This document shows, in pieces, positions 36,901 to 46,900 of a stretch of DNA of 64,000 nucleotides. Source of the stretch: Incurvaria masculella (Eukaryota > Arthropoda > Insecta > Lepidoptera > Incurvariidae); the NCBI GenBank assembly GCA_946894095.1, contig OX335665.1:5590001-5654000 (forward strand), given 5' to 3'. Position 1 is the first letter of the stretch. Each line of letters begins with the position of its first letter. Below the pieces are notes generated by a model. That model was not told the origin of the DNA and searched no databases. It saw only the letters and a program-made list of their open reading frames with translations. The translations under genes were made by a program, and so were the position numbers.

Positions 36901-37571
36901 ACTTATTTATTCTATGCTAGTATCATGACCGAATAGTATTATAGCTATTCATACTGCATCCATGTTTGGTTCCATGCAAGCAATGGTACCTATCTTAAGA
37001 AAGTTACCGGACTTGATAACAGCGCCATCTATGATTTGGGACACCAAACACAATGCCATTAAAATACCTACTTTCGGCGCTAGATGGCGGTAGAAGCATT
37101 CATAATCATCATAGCGGCTTACATATCTTAATTTTGCCTGTCATATGTTTACGGTGGCTCAGTATGCCCTTAGATAACTACTCAGTCAAAGAGTCACAGG
37201 TTCGAAGCTTGCCAACCAAAAACGTTTGTTTTTGGGCAGCCCTAGCGATGGCCAGTAAATTAGCAAAGTTGCATATCCTCTATATAATACTTATCTATGG
37301 TTCCATATAAAAAGTTGACTTTTATTCACTTACCATTGTTCACCGTCCTATCACTCAGCGCCCCCTTTCTCCTCAGCACCCCCTCTCTCCTTAGTTGCCC
37401 CAGTACTTCCATCTCCTCCACCAGTTGCCCCAACTCTCCCGCGCTCTTCTCACCGCCGCCGCCTCTCTCTCCACCCGGAGCCGGCAGCGTGAGCAGTCGG
37501 AACGCGAGCAAGAGAAAGAAGGCGGTGACTACCCGGACCAGCTTTGCGATGTGCCCGCGTGAGAGAACCAT
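18980..37571 (-). CDS. Mgat1: N-acetylglucosaminyltransferase I, paralogue B (diverged)
   Basis: GnT-I is a Golgi type II enzyme that adds the first GlcNAc (beta-1,2) to Man5GlcNAc2 N-glycans. Exons, read on the minus strand: 37571-37334, 34001-33886, 32703-32490, 31176-31098, 30420-30271, 23535-23445, 22147-22043, 20994-20824, 19093-18980; 425 aa, all phases consistent. Visible: hydrophobic anchor [13 protein letters not shown] after [11 protein letters not shown], stem, [10 protein letters not shown], metal-binding EDD (E189-D191), [27 protein letters not shown], catalytic-base candidate D269 in [33 protein letters not shown] near the end. The conserved KFQGYYKIA is replaced by [10 protein letters not shown] (157-166), and the C-terminus ends MCE. 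The exon for residues 119-189 has a weak donor (GTCACC), and the SAWNDNG exon a poor acceptor (AAG). It could be a working isozyme with changed specificity or a gene under relaxed constraint. An upstream in-frame ATG at 37619 is possible but fits a type II tail less well. Confidence 0.93.
19145..19262. repeat. Dispersed repeat, inverted relative to 23110-23222
   Basis: AGCGCCATCTTCCGTCACTG, then GCCAGAACTAGTTATTAAAC, occurs here and, inverted, at 23110-23222 (GTTCTGGCAGTGACGAGAGA, then TGGCGCTG). Probably two copies of one old element in the 3' part of Mgat1-B. Confidence 0.55.
19340..19425. mobile_element. TTA-type MITE, half copy
   Basis: After TAA (19337-19339) comes GCCCCGGTTGCACGAAGAGA, the end of the family seen intact at 33704-33862. 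The other end is lost. Confidence 0.6.
20358..20711. mobile_element. TTAA-flanked MITE, 354 bp
   Basis: TTAA at 20354-20357 and 20712-20715. The ends GAATGGCCCGTAAGC and GCTTACGGGCCGACC are inverted repeats. Relatives at 46915-47258 (344 bp, TTAA on both sides), about 28108-28461 and a fragment at 54028-54180. This copy is in the last intron of Mgat1-B. Confidence 0.83.
21001..21662. repeat. 48-bp tandem repeats in alternating pairs, palindromic units
   Basis: About 14 units, each CTTGAAATTTACACTCACCG, then TGATTCACAGGTGAGTGTAA. Two unit types alternate (CACTCACCGTG with GTGAGTGTAAGG; CAGTCACTGTA with GTGAGAATAGGG), giving a 96-bp higher order. TACACTCACC and GGTGAGTGTA inside the first type are perfect inverted repeats. 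The array starts within a few bases of the acceptor of Mgat1-B exon 20994-20824. Confidence 0.92.
21667..21847 (+). mobile_element. SINE body fragment
   Basis: Headless, diverged copy of the shared SINE body (CTACTAGTTAGAAGGGGTTA ... GTCCGGGCATGGCAC). It is followed at about 21888-21958 by a minus-strand fragment of the ACCGGCCAAGT repeat. Confidence 0.7.
22675..23077 (+). mobile_element. SINE, tRNA-headed (HaSE1-like), full length
   Basis: Head GCCTAGTGGCGCGGGGTCTG with box B-like GGTTCAATACC, complete body, tail GCCATCCATGTCAGGTCGCA and poly-A. It lies in an intron of Mgat1-B, antisense to it. Confidence 0.9.
24113..24392. mobile_element. MITE, related to 15069-15425, left end lost
   Basis: It shares GTGGCGTTTACGCCAAACCG, GAATTGAAGAGCGCGCGCAG and the right end AATCAGACTGCCC with the copy at 15069-15425. 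It lies in intron 6 of Mgat1-B, upstream of the Harbinger block. Confidence 0.7.
24805..25743. mobile_element. GC-rich Harbinger-type MITE with about 70-bp inverted repeats
   Basis: The left arm (24805-24875) runs through ACGCGCCGCGCCGCGCCCGT and CGCGCCCCGCGCC. The complement of 25678-25743 repeats it, ending GGAGCCACC. A second nested inverted repeat has arms at about 25058-25200 and 25355-25495 (GCTAGTCAAACTGAAGCAGC is one shared core). Internal ends AGGTGGCTTCACACGGCGCG at about 25226 show nested copies of the same family. Confidence 0.72.
25889..27878 (+). CDS. HARBI1-like DDE transposase of the Harbinger element
   Basis: Two exons, 25889-26314 and 27060-27878 (stop TAA), joined in phase 0 with AAG|GTAAGA donor and TTACAG|G acceptor; 414 aa, no frameshift or internal stop. 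Start at [11 protein letters not shown], typical of the family; an upstream in-frame ATG at 25859 is less likely. N-terminal helical region, then the DDE_Tnp_4 nuclease: CVGAADGKH (D171), [11 protein letters not shown] (D261), RRIVENVFG (E299) form the expected triad. It cuts and joins element ends together with a SANT/MADF partner. AATAAA at 27879-27884 directly follows the stop. The 745-bp intron encloses the last exon of the partner gene on the other strand. Intact coding suggests recent activity. Confidence 0.96.
26361..26366 (-). promoter_or_regulatory. Poly-A signal of the MADF gene
   Basis: AATAAA on the minus strand, three bases past the MADF stop codon and inside the transposase intron. 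It would end the transcript before it runs over the first transposase exon. Confidence 0.6.
26370..29716 (-). CDS. MADF/BESS-like DNA-binding partner protein of the Harbinger element
   Basis: Exons on the minus strand: 29716-29479, 27981-27890, 27029-26370; phases 1 and 0 fit exactly, giving 329 aa. The MADF (SANT/Myb-like) domain spans exons 1-2: [45 protein letters not shown], then [21 protein letters not shown] basic KRKR lies at 143-146. [16 protein letters not shown] (about 181-196) resembles a BESS-type dimerisation motif. A Ser/Pro-rich tail with repeated VTSP/ITSP motifs follows. In Harbinger elements such proteins bind the element ends and carry the transposase into the nucleus. Donors GTAAAG and GTAAGT and acceptors TTTAAG and TTTCAG are usable. 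It is on the same strand as the host gene Mgat1-B. Confidence 0.9.
27030..27059. other. 30-bp segment holding two opposite 3' splice sites
   Basis: On the plus strand it ends TTTGTTTGTTACAG before transposase exon 2. On the minus strand it ends TTTTATTTTTCAG before MADF exon 3. Together the two pyrimidine tracts and acceptors fill the whole gap between the exons. Confidence 0.88.
27879..27884 (+). promoter_or_regulatory. Poly-A signal of the transposase gene
   Basis: AATAAA begins at the base after the TAA stop and overlaps by one base the complement of the MADF exon 2 donor (27884-27889). Confidence 0.65.
28108..28461. mobile_element. MITE related to 20358-20711, nested in the Harbinger element
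   Basis: Left end GAACGCCCGTAAGCTATG, right end GATGCTTACGGACCCATC. It abuts the next MITE (28468) and lies in intron 1 of the MADF gene. Confidence 0.7.
28468..28782. mobile_element. TTA-flanked MITE, about 315 bp, intact
   Basis: TTA at 28465-28467 and 28783-28785. The ends GAGGATTATGAGGCAAACAA and the complement of GATTGCATCATAATCCTC pair over about 60 bp. It is inside the MADF intron 1 of the Harbinger element. Confidence 0.82.
28903..29140 (+). pseudogene. LINE reverse transcriptase C-terminal fragment
   Basis: An open frame reads [20 protein letters not shown] ... [20 protein letters not shown] and stops at TGA (29134-29136), followed by a GTATGTATGT tail. This is the extreme 3' end of a non-LTR element. 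The same family lies inverted at 44840-45005. It is nested in the Harbinger element. Confidence 0.72.
30747..31040. repeat. Diverged short MITE and a second dispersed repeat
   Basis: 30747-30845 is a decayed copy of the 120-bp MITE at 5747. 30920-31040 (GAGCACCGAAAAAGTAGCAA ... TATCGCAGTTGCAATCGCAG) recurs at about 39000-39165. Both are in an Mgat1-B intron. Confidence 0.55.
31267..31570 (-). mobile_element. Interspersed 'ACCGGCCAAGT' repeat, full length
   Basis: From AGGGTTCCGTACCCAAAGGG to CACTTGGCCGGTTTTTT, with the internal CCGTCCGTCTGTCC run. It lies in an Mgat1-B intron. Confidence 0.8.
31635..32016 (+). mobile_element. SINE, 5S-rRNA-headed (HaSE3-like)
   Basis: Full-length copy: GCCTCAGTGGCCCAGTGGCG, 5S-like CTCCGAAGTTAAGCAACGCT, shared body, tail GTCCAGTCACAT and poly-A. 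It lies in an Mgat1-B intron in antisense. Confidence 0.92.
32020..32330. pseudogene. LINE remnants: RT C-terminal pieces of two families
   Basis: 32110-32251 (+) reads [18 protein letters not shown] ... GEAYVQQ then stop, the RTE-type end also seen at 58275-58685. The sequence on each side (GGGGCTGCAGAAACCATGCC; TCTAGAGGATCGGTTGATTC) matches 44640-44840, so the RTE end seems to have inserted into an older LINE fragment. Confidence 0.68.
33437..33676. mobile_element. MITE with GGGGTCCATTCAG ends
   Basis: The ends GGGGTCCATTCAGGTAAGAG and the complement of CTCTTACCTGAATGGGCCCC are inverted repeats. A sister copy is at 38749-38990, with CTG on both sides as a possible target duplication. Confidence 0.78.
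33704..33862. mobile_element. TAA-flanked Harbinger-type MITE, 159 bp
   Basis: TAA at 33701-33703 and 33863-33865. The ends GGGCCGAGTGCACGAAAG and TTCTTCGTGCAACCGGGGC are inverted repeats. It stops 20 bp short of the donor side of Mgat1-B exon 34001-33886. Confidence 0.83.
34248..35386 (-). mobile_element. Helitron-like element, first unit of a head-to-tail dimer
   Basis: On the minus strand the 3' end is a CCCG...CGGG hairpin followed by ACCGCAG and CTAG (34248-34251), as Helitrons have. Next to it is an A at 34247 (T on the element strand). The 5' end carries TAAATAATATAAAGGGG and merges with the CTAG of the second unit. It contains a (CATC)n tract near 35310-35355. No Rep/helicase ORF, so non-autonomous. 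Confidence 0.75.
35387..36530 (-). mobile_element. Helitron-like element, second unit of the dimer
   Basis: Nearly identical to 34248-35386 (1139-bp offset). On the minus strand it begins TCTAATAAATATTATAAAGG at 36530 with an A before it, and ends CTAG at 35387. TC...CTAG with an A/T target fits the Helitron rule. The class call is inferred from termini only. Confidence 0.77.
36572..36990. mobile_element. Short TTA-type MITE followed by a decayed SINE
   Basis: 36572-36686 has TAA on both sides and ends GCCCCGGTTGCACGACG / TCTTCGTGCAACCGGGGC. 36755-36990 (+) is a weak match to the SINE body (GTAAAACTGTAG, GGTTAATCCCGCCCG, then an altered tail). Both are in Mgat1-B intron 1. Confidence 0.68.
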
Positions 37572-40500
37572 GGCTGGGATACAGCGTGGTCGTCTAATTA
37601 GACTGGGAGGTCGCGACAAAAATGGTAACGATCACGTAAATGGCTGAAACTGGGTTCAAGGAATAAATACCAACCCTCTGAAGCTAAATGTGCCAGTCTG
37701 TCTACGCCACGTGGTTGCGTTACAAAGATAAGGTCCCTAAAAAAGTAGTTATGGTGAGAGAAAATATATATGATGCATAAAAGTATCAGTACATACTGAT
37801 ACTTTTATATAATACTATATAATACTGAATACCAAAACTGAACAAATATTTGGTTGCATTTCGTAGTTATGAGCGGTTTAGGTTATAGATCTTGCACTAA
37901 ACATCGAAGACGCCATCGTCTTTCTAACTGTCTATTACTCCTGACAACCATTCCACCACGGGCCTAATCTGGCCTACCGGTATGGTTAAATCCAAAGTGT
38001 CAAATATCTGTTTTGTTTTATATCTTGTAATGTTATATTATGGATAAATAAATAAATAATAAATAAATAAAAGATAAAACGTTAGGTATATTTAAGTAAT
38101 TTATCAAAAAATCGAGTGGTTGTTTTTGTATAATTAAAAGGTATCAATATTTCTAGACAATCAGTACATTCATCAGCAGGTACATACCAACATCTATTAT
38201 ATGTATATTGCTAATCTAGATAACGCCACTACTTGGCGCAGGCAGACTGACATATTTAGCATCAGACGGTTGGTCTCTAACATGAGAAGCCAGATTCAGC
38301 CATTTACCTTATCGTGACCAAAAATGTCGTGACCTCCCCAAATTTATCTAGCCTTGATGGCCAGTCATTGTTTACATTAAATTTGTTTCTACTTTGGGCA
38401 ACAATGTAATACTCAGTGTTGGTTTTCTTTATTTTTCCAGCCAGTGGTAAAATGAACGCGTGGGGCCTGTCTATAAAGCTGGTTTCCTTCAACAAACGAG
38501 AAGGAACAACGGGAGTAGCCACGGAATATTGAGGAGGCCTTATTGTTCTGTGGGAGTAGCGACTGAAACTAATCGGCACAGCGGCATTGGAGCTACTTTT
38601 GGGTTGCACCGGTCAGTCATTTTGCTTACTAACTCACTCCTAATGTTCTCGAGTTCCAACGAGATATAAGAACTGCACAGGACGCCATTTGGTGCAACGA
38701 ACATTATATCTTGCGCATCTCAAATTCATAAGCGAACTGACCATCTGGGGGTCCATTCAGAGTAAGAGTGAGTTCGAATTCGCCACTAAATATCAACTCA
38801 CTTTTTTAAATAGTTACTGTTTCCACACTTCTAGAACATTATTACAGTTAGGTAAAAATCTGGTTTGTCCCGTAAATACGTTGGAAGTATAAATGACGGT
38901 TCCGTTATTTAAATAATAATATATTTCCCAGCTATTTTTAGGTTAACTCACTCCCGAACTCGAACTCACTCTTTCTCTGAATGGACCCCCTGCACGTTGC
39001 CGTGCAAACACCGAAAAAGTAGTAACGATTTTGAGTGAAGTATCTTCACTCAAACTGCGTTTTGACAGTTCAGAATATATTAAACTGACAGATCATATCG
39101 CAGTTGCAAGTTGCAACCGCAGCTGCAAGTTGCTAAATTTCCGTGCTTACACTGCGGGTTTTGAACAGTAAACTAGCATAAAAGCGTTTAAATCTCTGTT
39201 TAAATCTATTAAAAAGTCATTTGATTTTATGGGTTTGCAAAAAATGTGTGTATCGATTCAAAATTGTATTAAAATTTGATCGGCATAATAATAGGTATTA
39301 ATAATCTATGAATATTATTTTTTGTACAGCACCATCTATTGGCAATTTCGCAAGTGACGAAGTGGCCCCATCCCATTTCCATAGCCGTAAACATGTATCC
39401 ATGCAGTTGCGCCATCTATTGTTCGTCCATAGTGATGTGGACTTCGCGCGCGTAGTCCACATCACTATGGGCTCGTTGTATGGAAGTTGCCTCTTTAGGC
39501 GAACACTCGGCACGTGCTGTGAGCGCATGTATTACGTCCATTCCTTTCCTATCGTTCTTGATCATGACATTAGTGATCATTGTGCACTTCCATAAAAAAA
39601 ACCGGCCAAGTCGGACTCGCACACAAAGGGTTCCGTACTATAGTACAAAATTTAACACGAAAAATCACGTTTTTTTGTATGAAGCACCCCTTTAATTATT
39701 ATTATTTAATAATTTTACTTGTAGCGGCAAAATAAATATAGACTCTGAAAATTTCAGCTGCCTACCTATAACGGTTCATGAGGTTACAGTCCTGTGACGG
39801 ACAGCGGAGGCTTAGTAATAGGGTCCGAAACCCTAAAAAGTACAAATATATTATAGGAATCAATAAAGACTTAGATCCAGGGATAAAAATACGCATTTTT
39901 GTTATAATGAAAAAATAAACATTCAATAAAATAGTTTTATTAAAAAGTCATTTGAAAATTTGGTTACATCGTAAAAAATTAATAAAATACATTTTGTTCC
40001 ATTAATGACGTCCAAAGTTCACATTACATGAAATAAATTGTATCCGGTAAGCATAGCAGCGTGGTTGTGTCACATACATATGGTGAAATAAAGTCTAAAT
40101 TAAAATGGAAAAAAATATAGAACAATTAAGACAAAAATTAAATTAATTTTACGTATGGTGAGCACAGTATCAACCGACCAATTGCATCTAAAAAAACGAT
40201 CTTTAGCATGTAGTTGTTATCGTTTTTGCGTATCTAGATGTGCACTCTATCTATAGACCCACATAGCTTATTTTGCGCGTGGCTGAGGACACCACTGTCT
40301 TTTAAGAGTTACCACATGAAAAAAAATCCCCCAATGATCGGAAAAATATTTACAGCCTGCTGTAAGTAAAAAAATTAACCGTTTAGTTCTTATTTTGGCC
40401 ACACGCAAAATAAGCTACGTGGCACTTTTTACAAATAGATGACGCCACAGTCGTTCAAATCTGTTTCTGCTGTAACTCCTCAAAAATAGCAAGTTACTAA

Positions 40501-41498
40501 CTATAAATATATTGGCGCAGTTTTATGTTTAAGTCATAAAAATTGTAACAAAAAAGTTATATTTCTGAATACCTTTGTACACATTCTTCAGAGTCTACAA
40601 AATCATAAAAGTGTCATATAGTAAATTAATGTTAAATTATTCGATTGCAAAATAATAATTTATCATATTTGGTTAAGCTCGTCTAACATATTGTAAAAAC
40701 AATCTTTTTTATTTACATTGCCATGAAGTTTAAATAAAGCATACACATTTTCATAGTCATGTTGAGTGCTGGAAATACACTTTCGTCAGAGTCAGGCGAA
40801 TGGTTGGCATTAATTTAATTATTATTTTTAAATTTTCAATGTTTTCTATTACTTTGCACTTTACATAATCGGCAGTACTGTTTTCTACATTAACTGGACA
40901 TTTTAAACAGCTGTGATAAAGTATTTAAGTTTAATTTAGTTTTAAATAACCATAGTTCATATATTATTATTAATATAAAGTGGATTTCCAGTCAAATTCA
41001 GTACCAGTTAAAACATCTATACAATCCTTTAGTTTGCCTCCGGTCCTAATTTTTTAATTAGTTATCATTTTCAAGGTTTCAATATGAGTAGCAGGAAAAA
41101 AAAACAAAAAAATCAGCCTGACACTTCAACGGCAATCGAATGGAGCGAAAAGGCATCATCCCATCCTTCACCCGACTTCGACGAACCTCGGGCACACACA
41201 ATCAGCAATATTTAACCTGAGTTAGGCCAACTTTGACCGCAGTGTGGATCCAGCATAATGGAAAGATTCAAGACTGAAACAATATGGTGGAATGTTTTTA
41301 TTAGTGAATCAAGCCAAAAATGACGTAAAATAATTTAAGTGAAAACAAAAAAAATTACCCACTAGTACAGTAAAACCTGCTTCGTACGATATTAAAAAAC
41401 ATATAAAAACTAAAACTGCATTATTACATTTATAAAAAAAATATGCGTTTATTTTGTGAAAAATAGCACACCGCACAAGACAATAGTGTCGCTTTTAA

Positions 41499-41969
41499 GG
41501 CGCTAGGACTAGCCAACTACTCGCGCCATACAAATGCACTTTTTAACAAATGTAATAATATGTAGTGAAACGCTTCAGCAAATCCAAATAGAACTCCAGA
41601 CTGATAATGGATTGTTAATATTTTTTTATTCCATCATTTATTTAAATAATAATAAAAATAAAAAAGTTGATTTTTCTCATTAGAAATCTGAAAGTCATTC
41701 GATTTCTAGATATAAGCAAAAACAGCATATATGCATAAACAAAAAATTCCATTTGCTTTTAGATTTCTACATTTAGTCAAAAAAGTTCGGAAATGGACAC
41801 CGTTTCCGCAATGTATTTTGTATAGAAAAAGGAAACATACATTAACGAAAATCATTCGATTCCTAGACAAGGAATCATATATTGTAAGGATGACACTTAT
41901 AATCGTCAGACTTAGTTAGTTTACTTGGGGTGCCTCGTCTAACTTTGCGATTTGGCTAGTACCAGGCCC
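41499..41969. mobile_element. TTAA-flanked MITE, 471 bp, intact
   Basis: TTAA at 41495-41498 and 41970-41973. Same family as 8028-8663 and shows that copy's empty site (GTCAGACTTAGTTAG). Confidence 0.85.
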
Positions 41970-43589
41970 TTAAGGAACAAAATCTGTGAAGTAATGTTAT
42001 ACGCAAAAGTGTTGATTTTTAATAAACTGATTAAAATTTTCAAGTATTCGTCCATTACCCATACCCATACATGTCCATCCGTCTGTCACAGAACTGTATC
42101 TCATGCACCGTAATAGGTAGGCAGCTGAAATATTAACAGAGTGTGTATTTATTTTGCCGCTTTAGGTAAAATTAAAAAATACAAAAAATTAAAGGGGGGC
42201 TACACAATAAACGTTTTTGTGTTAAAGTGTTTGCCATATAACATTACTTCACAGGATTTTTTCCTTATAAGCAAAACTATTGACTGGTGCAAACAGGATG
42301 CTTTATTTTTCTCAAAATCAACGAGTTCGATGCCCGGCTAGGAAACCGATTTTTCCAAAAATCTAATACTGCAGCTTTAGTTTTTATTAAAATCGGCCTC
42401 ATTCAGTGTTTTTCGTTTAATAGTTCGGTTTTGGCCCTGAATGCCCACTTGAAAAATTCACCTGTATATGAAATCCTCTTATAATACTAAGAATGGAAAT
42501 AGCTATACGAGTATAAAAAAAAAGAAGCAATGATCTTTAATGTCATCAATTAACTTAACTAAAATTGCGAAGTTAGTGGTATATTTTAATTAAATTAAGT
42601 CCATTTTTTAATACTACTACTACTCTTCTATTTATTTATGTGTGATATTAACAATCATGAGTGCTGAAAAGCAATTTTTATCAAGTGCCAGCTAGTCAAC
42701 AATAAAAAAAAATTAAGCTATAGTTCACAGCCACTTTCTCTTTTATATTCAATTTTCAGTGTTGCCCCATATTATTAACAATAATATGTACACCCTTGTC
42801 TTTTTATAGAGCCCCAATGGATTAAGTTTTCTTCAATTATTACAGACCGGTTGCCGATGCCCCATTTGCAAAAATAGTTACGAAAATTCCAGTGTTGCCC
42901 CACAAATAAACTTATAATCCCCATTAGATTCAGGGCTCAGAAAACAGACTCAACACTGAGACACTGAAGTGTATAGCGGTTTTTTTGCATTATTGCGGTC
43001 GACTAATAGATCACAATTCACCTGCATACACTGCCATCTCACATCTGTGCACCCTTGACGTTAAACACCCCACCACTGGCAAATATACAATGGCAGTCTA
43101 CCAGTTCACTTATGCCCATTAAGAACAACCCCACTTCAAACATATGAAGTCGTATTCAGAGAGCACCTGTCAAAACTTAGTACGAGATTAGCCCCGGACT
43201 AAAAATACAAAAACCAGTTTAGTCCAGCGGATTAAAGTTAGTCCGCCCACTCTGAATACAACCGATGGAGTTTTGTCACATGTTCAAAGTGTATAGCCGC
43301 TTATTACGCTGAGGACCCCCATCAGTTCAATGATGCCCCATTTTAACATTGTTACCCCATGTTCGAAGTATATGGGTCCTTAACCCTTAACTCTCATTCG
43401 GCTGAGAACTTCGCACGAGAATCGTCTCTACTTTCACCATTAGCATACGGTGAAATCCCATGCGGTGAAGGAGATTCACGATCGGTTCACTGATGCGCCA
43501 TTTTAACACACTCCTACCCTAAACTTATAAACTGTTGCTCCAAGTCCGAAGCGTTCACCCGCTTATCATGTCAAGAACTGCCACCTGTC

Positions 43590-43860
43590 TACTGATGTCC
43601 CATTTCAAAACGCGCACAGTATTAACCAAAAGTTTATCACACAGTCTCTATCCACCAAAAGTTTACAGTTGCCCTGTAGCTCATACCCCACTCTTCATCG
43701 CGCCGCGTCCGCCCACCAAAAGTTTACAGTTGCCCTGTAGCTCATACCCCACTCTTCATCGCGCCGCGTCCGCCCAGCAATAGTTCACGGTTGCCCCACA
43801 GCTCTTACCCCACAGTTCGTCCCACCGTATCTGTCCACCAATAGTTCACGGTCGCCCCGT
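43590..43860. repeat. 61-bp tandem repeat beyond the Mgat1-A stop codon
   Basis: CCACCAAAAGTTTACAGTTG followed by CCCTGTAGCTCATACCCCAC occurs at 43652 and 43713 almost unchanged. Diverged units with CAATAGTTCACGG follow up to the Mgat1-A 3' end. Possibly in its 3' UTR. Confidence 0.75.
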
Positions 43861-43924
43861 CGCTGTACACCCGCAGCCCGTACCTGTTCACGGCGGCCCC
43901 GAGCGGGGCGCGCTCCAGCGGCTT

Positions 43925-46900
43925 CTAGCTCCAGCTTGTGTCGTACTTGATGAACGGAGCGCTCGGCGCGAGGTAGACGCGCCTGCCCCTGTAGAAACAG
44001 GAGACGACGCCGCGGTATGCGGTCCGGGGGACACCGCTCTGAAGAGGAATGATAAAATTTTATTTATTTATTTATTTATATACACTAGCAGCTTAAAGCT
44101 GATGCGTGTATGTCATTGGATGAGTGCACTATTTGGTTATTAAACGTCTGTTTTTTTTAATTTAAAATAACTGTCAAATTGGTTTTTAAACCCGTTCACT
44201 GTTATAGCACTGATCACTTCTTGTGGCAGTTTGTTCCAAGAGTCCACCACTCGGTTAGATATGAAATGTATTCTTGGGTTAGAGTTGAAGTTACTTTGGT
44301 TAAGTTTTAAAGAATGTCCACAGAAGTCTTTCATTAGTATTCATAGTAAATATGGTTCGAAGGTTGGGTACATCGTAAAGTCCATTTAGAATTTTAAAAG
44401 TTTCGATCAAGTCACCCCGGTGTCTTCTTTCTTCTAGCGTAGTGAGACCCAGTGCATTCAATCTGTTTTTATATGATTTGTTCTTAAGGGGCATCACCAT
44501 TTTAGTTGCACGTCTCTGTACTCTCTCCAAAATTGTTTGATCAATAGTTTTTGGTATTCTATTACATTTTTTTTAATGTTAAGCGCGGCATGTGGCGTAC
44601 GCCAGGACCTAAGAGCTCCCGACGACGCCCGTGGGTTTTCGAACATTCAGGGGGGCTGCGAAAACGATGCCGGACGGCCAGGTGCTTCTTCACACCGCGC
44701 TTGAAGGACCCCGGGTCGTAATTTGGTGGAAATACTACGGAAGGGAGTTCATTCCATTGTTTACCGACCCTATAGATAAAGAATCTAGAGGATCAGTGGG
44801 TTCTTATTTTTGGAATGTCGACTGTGAATTTGTTCATTTTCTACATACATACATACATACCTTCACGCGCCTTTCCCGGCAGAGGTGATAGAGCGCCATA
44901 CGATACATAACAGCACACTTTTTTCGCCTCTTCTACAAACATACATCTTTTCATACATGCTCTACTGATACGGGTACCTGACCTGAAGAAGGTCAGGTCC
45001 ATTCTTATATGGGCGCAAAAAGTGGTGTCAACTTGGATATTCCTCTATGAAACAAGCGTAGTTCGTTTGTACATATGTAATCATATTATAATGGATATAT
45101 TTCAGTTTTCCTGAAGACGGGAAACTAAAGATTTCAATATTTCAAAATTAAATAAGTTTTTTAACTTTCCATTGCTTTACTAACAAATATGTGACCATGT
45201 AAATATTGTTCAAGCATAGTAAAATCCGCAATATTTATCTTCAAAGAATATATTAACGTCAACAAAGCAAATGAAAACAGATTGATGCGAGCGACATCTG
45301 TTGGAGACTTGCGTAATCGCAGTTCGTGTGGCACAATCGGAAGTCAAAACACAATTTATATATTTATATATTTATCTCCTTATTAATTATAAATTCCAAC
45401 AATTTAGGCATTTTTCGGGAACAGTCTACTTAATGTTTGGGTATTCTTTTCAAATGGGCAATATCCTTAGTACAGAACAGATGAGTAAAAAACGAGTTTA
45501 CAAAAAGTGTTATTAATGTTTAGTTCCGCTTTTCAAACAGGCAATATTCTTAGGCCCCCTTGCACCAACATCGTATTTAAATCACTAATTACGAGTTTTG
45601 TTAAATTGTATTTAAGTTCGTAACTCGCTAAAGGAGACTACGCGTTGCATCAACAGATAAGTTCATCTATTTAGCTAAATACGCATTTAGCGAAGAAACA
45701 ATTAATTTTCCAAGCAATGGCAGCACTGTGGCAGTTTGTTCTGTTCCATTAAAGTGCCGTCTCTATCTTTTGACGCATGAAAAAGAGTGATGGTTAATTG
45801 GACTAAAAACGTATTTATGCATCAATAAAACAAACCCTACACTGTTGCCTGATTGGAATTATTTAAGTTCAATTTCGTTTGTAGTCCTTTTTAAAATCGA
45901 ATCTATGTTCAATTTTGTCTAGCAAATGTAGGCCCGCAGTCTTTGAGAGTCGAAATTGACGAAATAAATATTGGTCGCGCATGTTAACAAAATGGTCAGT
46001 TCTATCTATTGAAAAAATGTGTGCCGATTAAATCAATTGTTTCTCCGCCATCATCAGAATAATCGACGAAATCCATGTCTGTTTGTTGTTTGTTTGGCTC
46101 AACCAAACAAAGAACCAACAGCTCCATCCAAATGTATAACTTGACCCTCAACAGCTCCCTAAACACGTATTTAGCGAGTTAAATGCGTGAGAAGGCTCAT
46201 TTAACTTTTATTTTCTTAAATACGATTTAAAGTGACGTTTACTGTTGGTGCAATGAACATTATTGAGTTAAATCCATTTAAGCCGATAAACCTTATTTAA
46301 ATCGCTAAATGAGATTGATGCAAGGCACCCTTAGTACAGAACAGACGAGAATAAAATGAGTTTACAAGAAGTGTTATTAATGTTTAGTTCCGCTTTTCAA
46401 ACAGGCAATATTCTTAGTACAGAACAGACGAGAAAAATACGAGTTTACAAGAAGTGTCATTAATATTTAGTTCCGCTTTTGAAACAGGAAATATTCTTAG
46501 TACAGAACAGACGAGAATAAAACGAGTTTACAAGAAGTGTTATTAATGTTTAGTTCCGCTTTTCAAACAGGCAATATTCTTAGTACAGAACAGACGAAAA
46601 AAATACGAGTTTACAAAAAGTGTTTAAAAGAAGAACAGGACTCACCCGGAAGTCATCCATGAGACCCAGCGCGCGAGCGGCTCTCTTGAACTGCAGCCGG
46701 TCGGAGTAGAGTATCTTGGCCGGGTGCGTCTCTCCAGAGACGGAGACCACCTCCTCGAGGGTGTGGTTCGTCGCCAGTGCCATCGAATGCTCCAGTTGTC
46801 GATCGTAGTTCTCCTAAAAACGGATTTTATTCGCCAACACTAAGATATGGAAGCGAGACTTGGGTATGGGAGAAGTACGAGCGTAGTATAAATGCGTTCC

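Larger units (their letters stand above)
37572..43924. other. Spacer between Mgat1-B and Mgat1-A, repeat-filled
   Basis: No further exon recognised. Contents: MITE 38749-38990; dispersed repeat 39000-39165; ACCGGCCAAGT repeat 39593-39840 (+) and a partial one 42068-42228 (-); TTAA MITE 41499-41969; a dispersed repeat 42240-42480 also present at 50965-51160; short MITE 43146-43264; 61-bp tandem repeats 43590-43860. Promoter elements of Mgat1-B should lie just above 37571, but none could be named. Confidence 0.6.

Noticed and set aside
38304..38609. 101-codon ORF on the minus strand between the Mgat1 copies
   Set aside because: No recognisable domain, no splice context, low-complexity composition. 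It cannot be told from a chance ORF.
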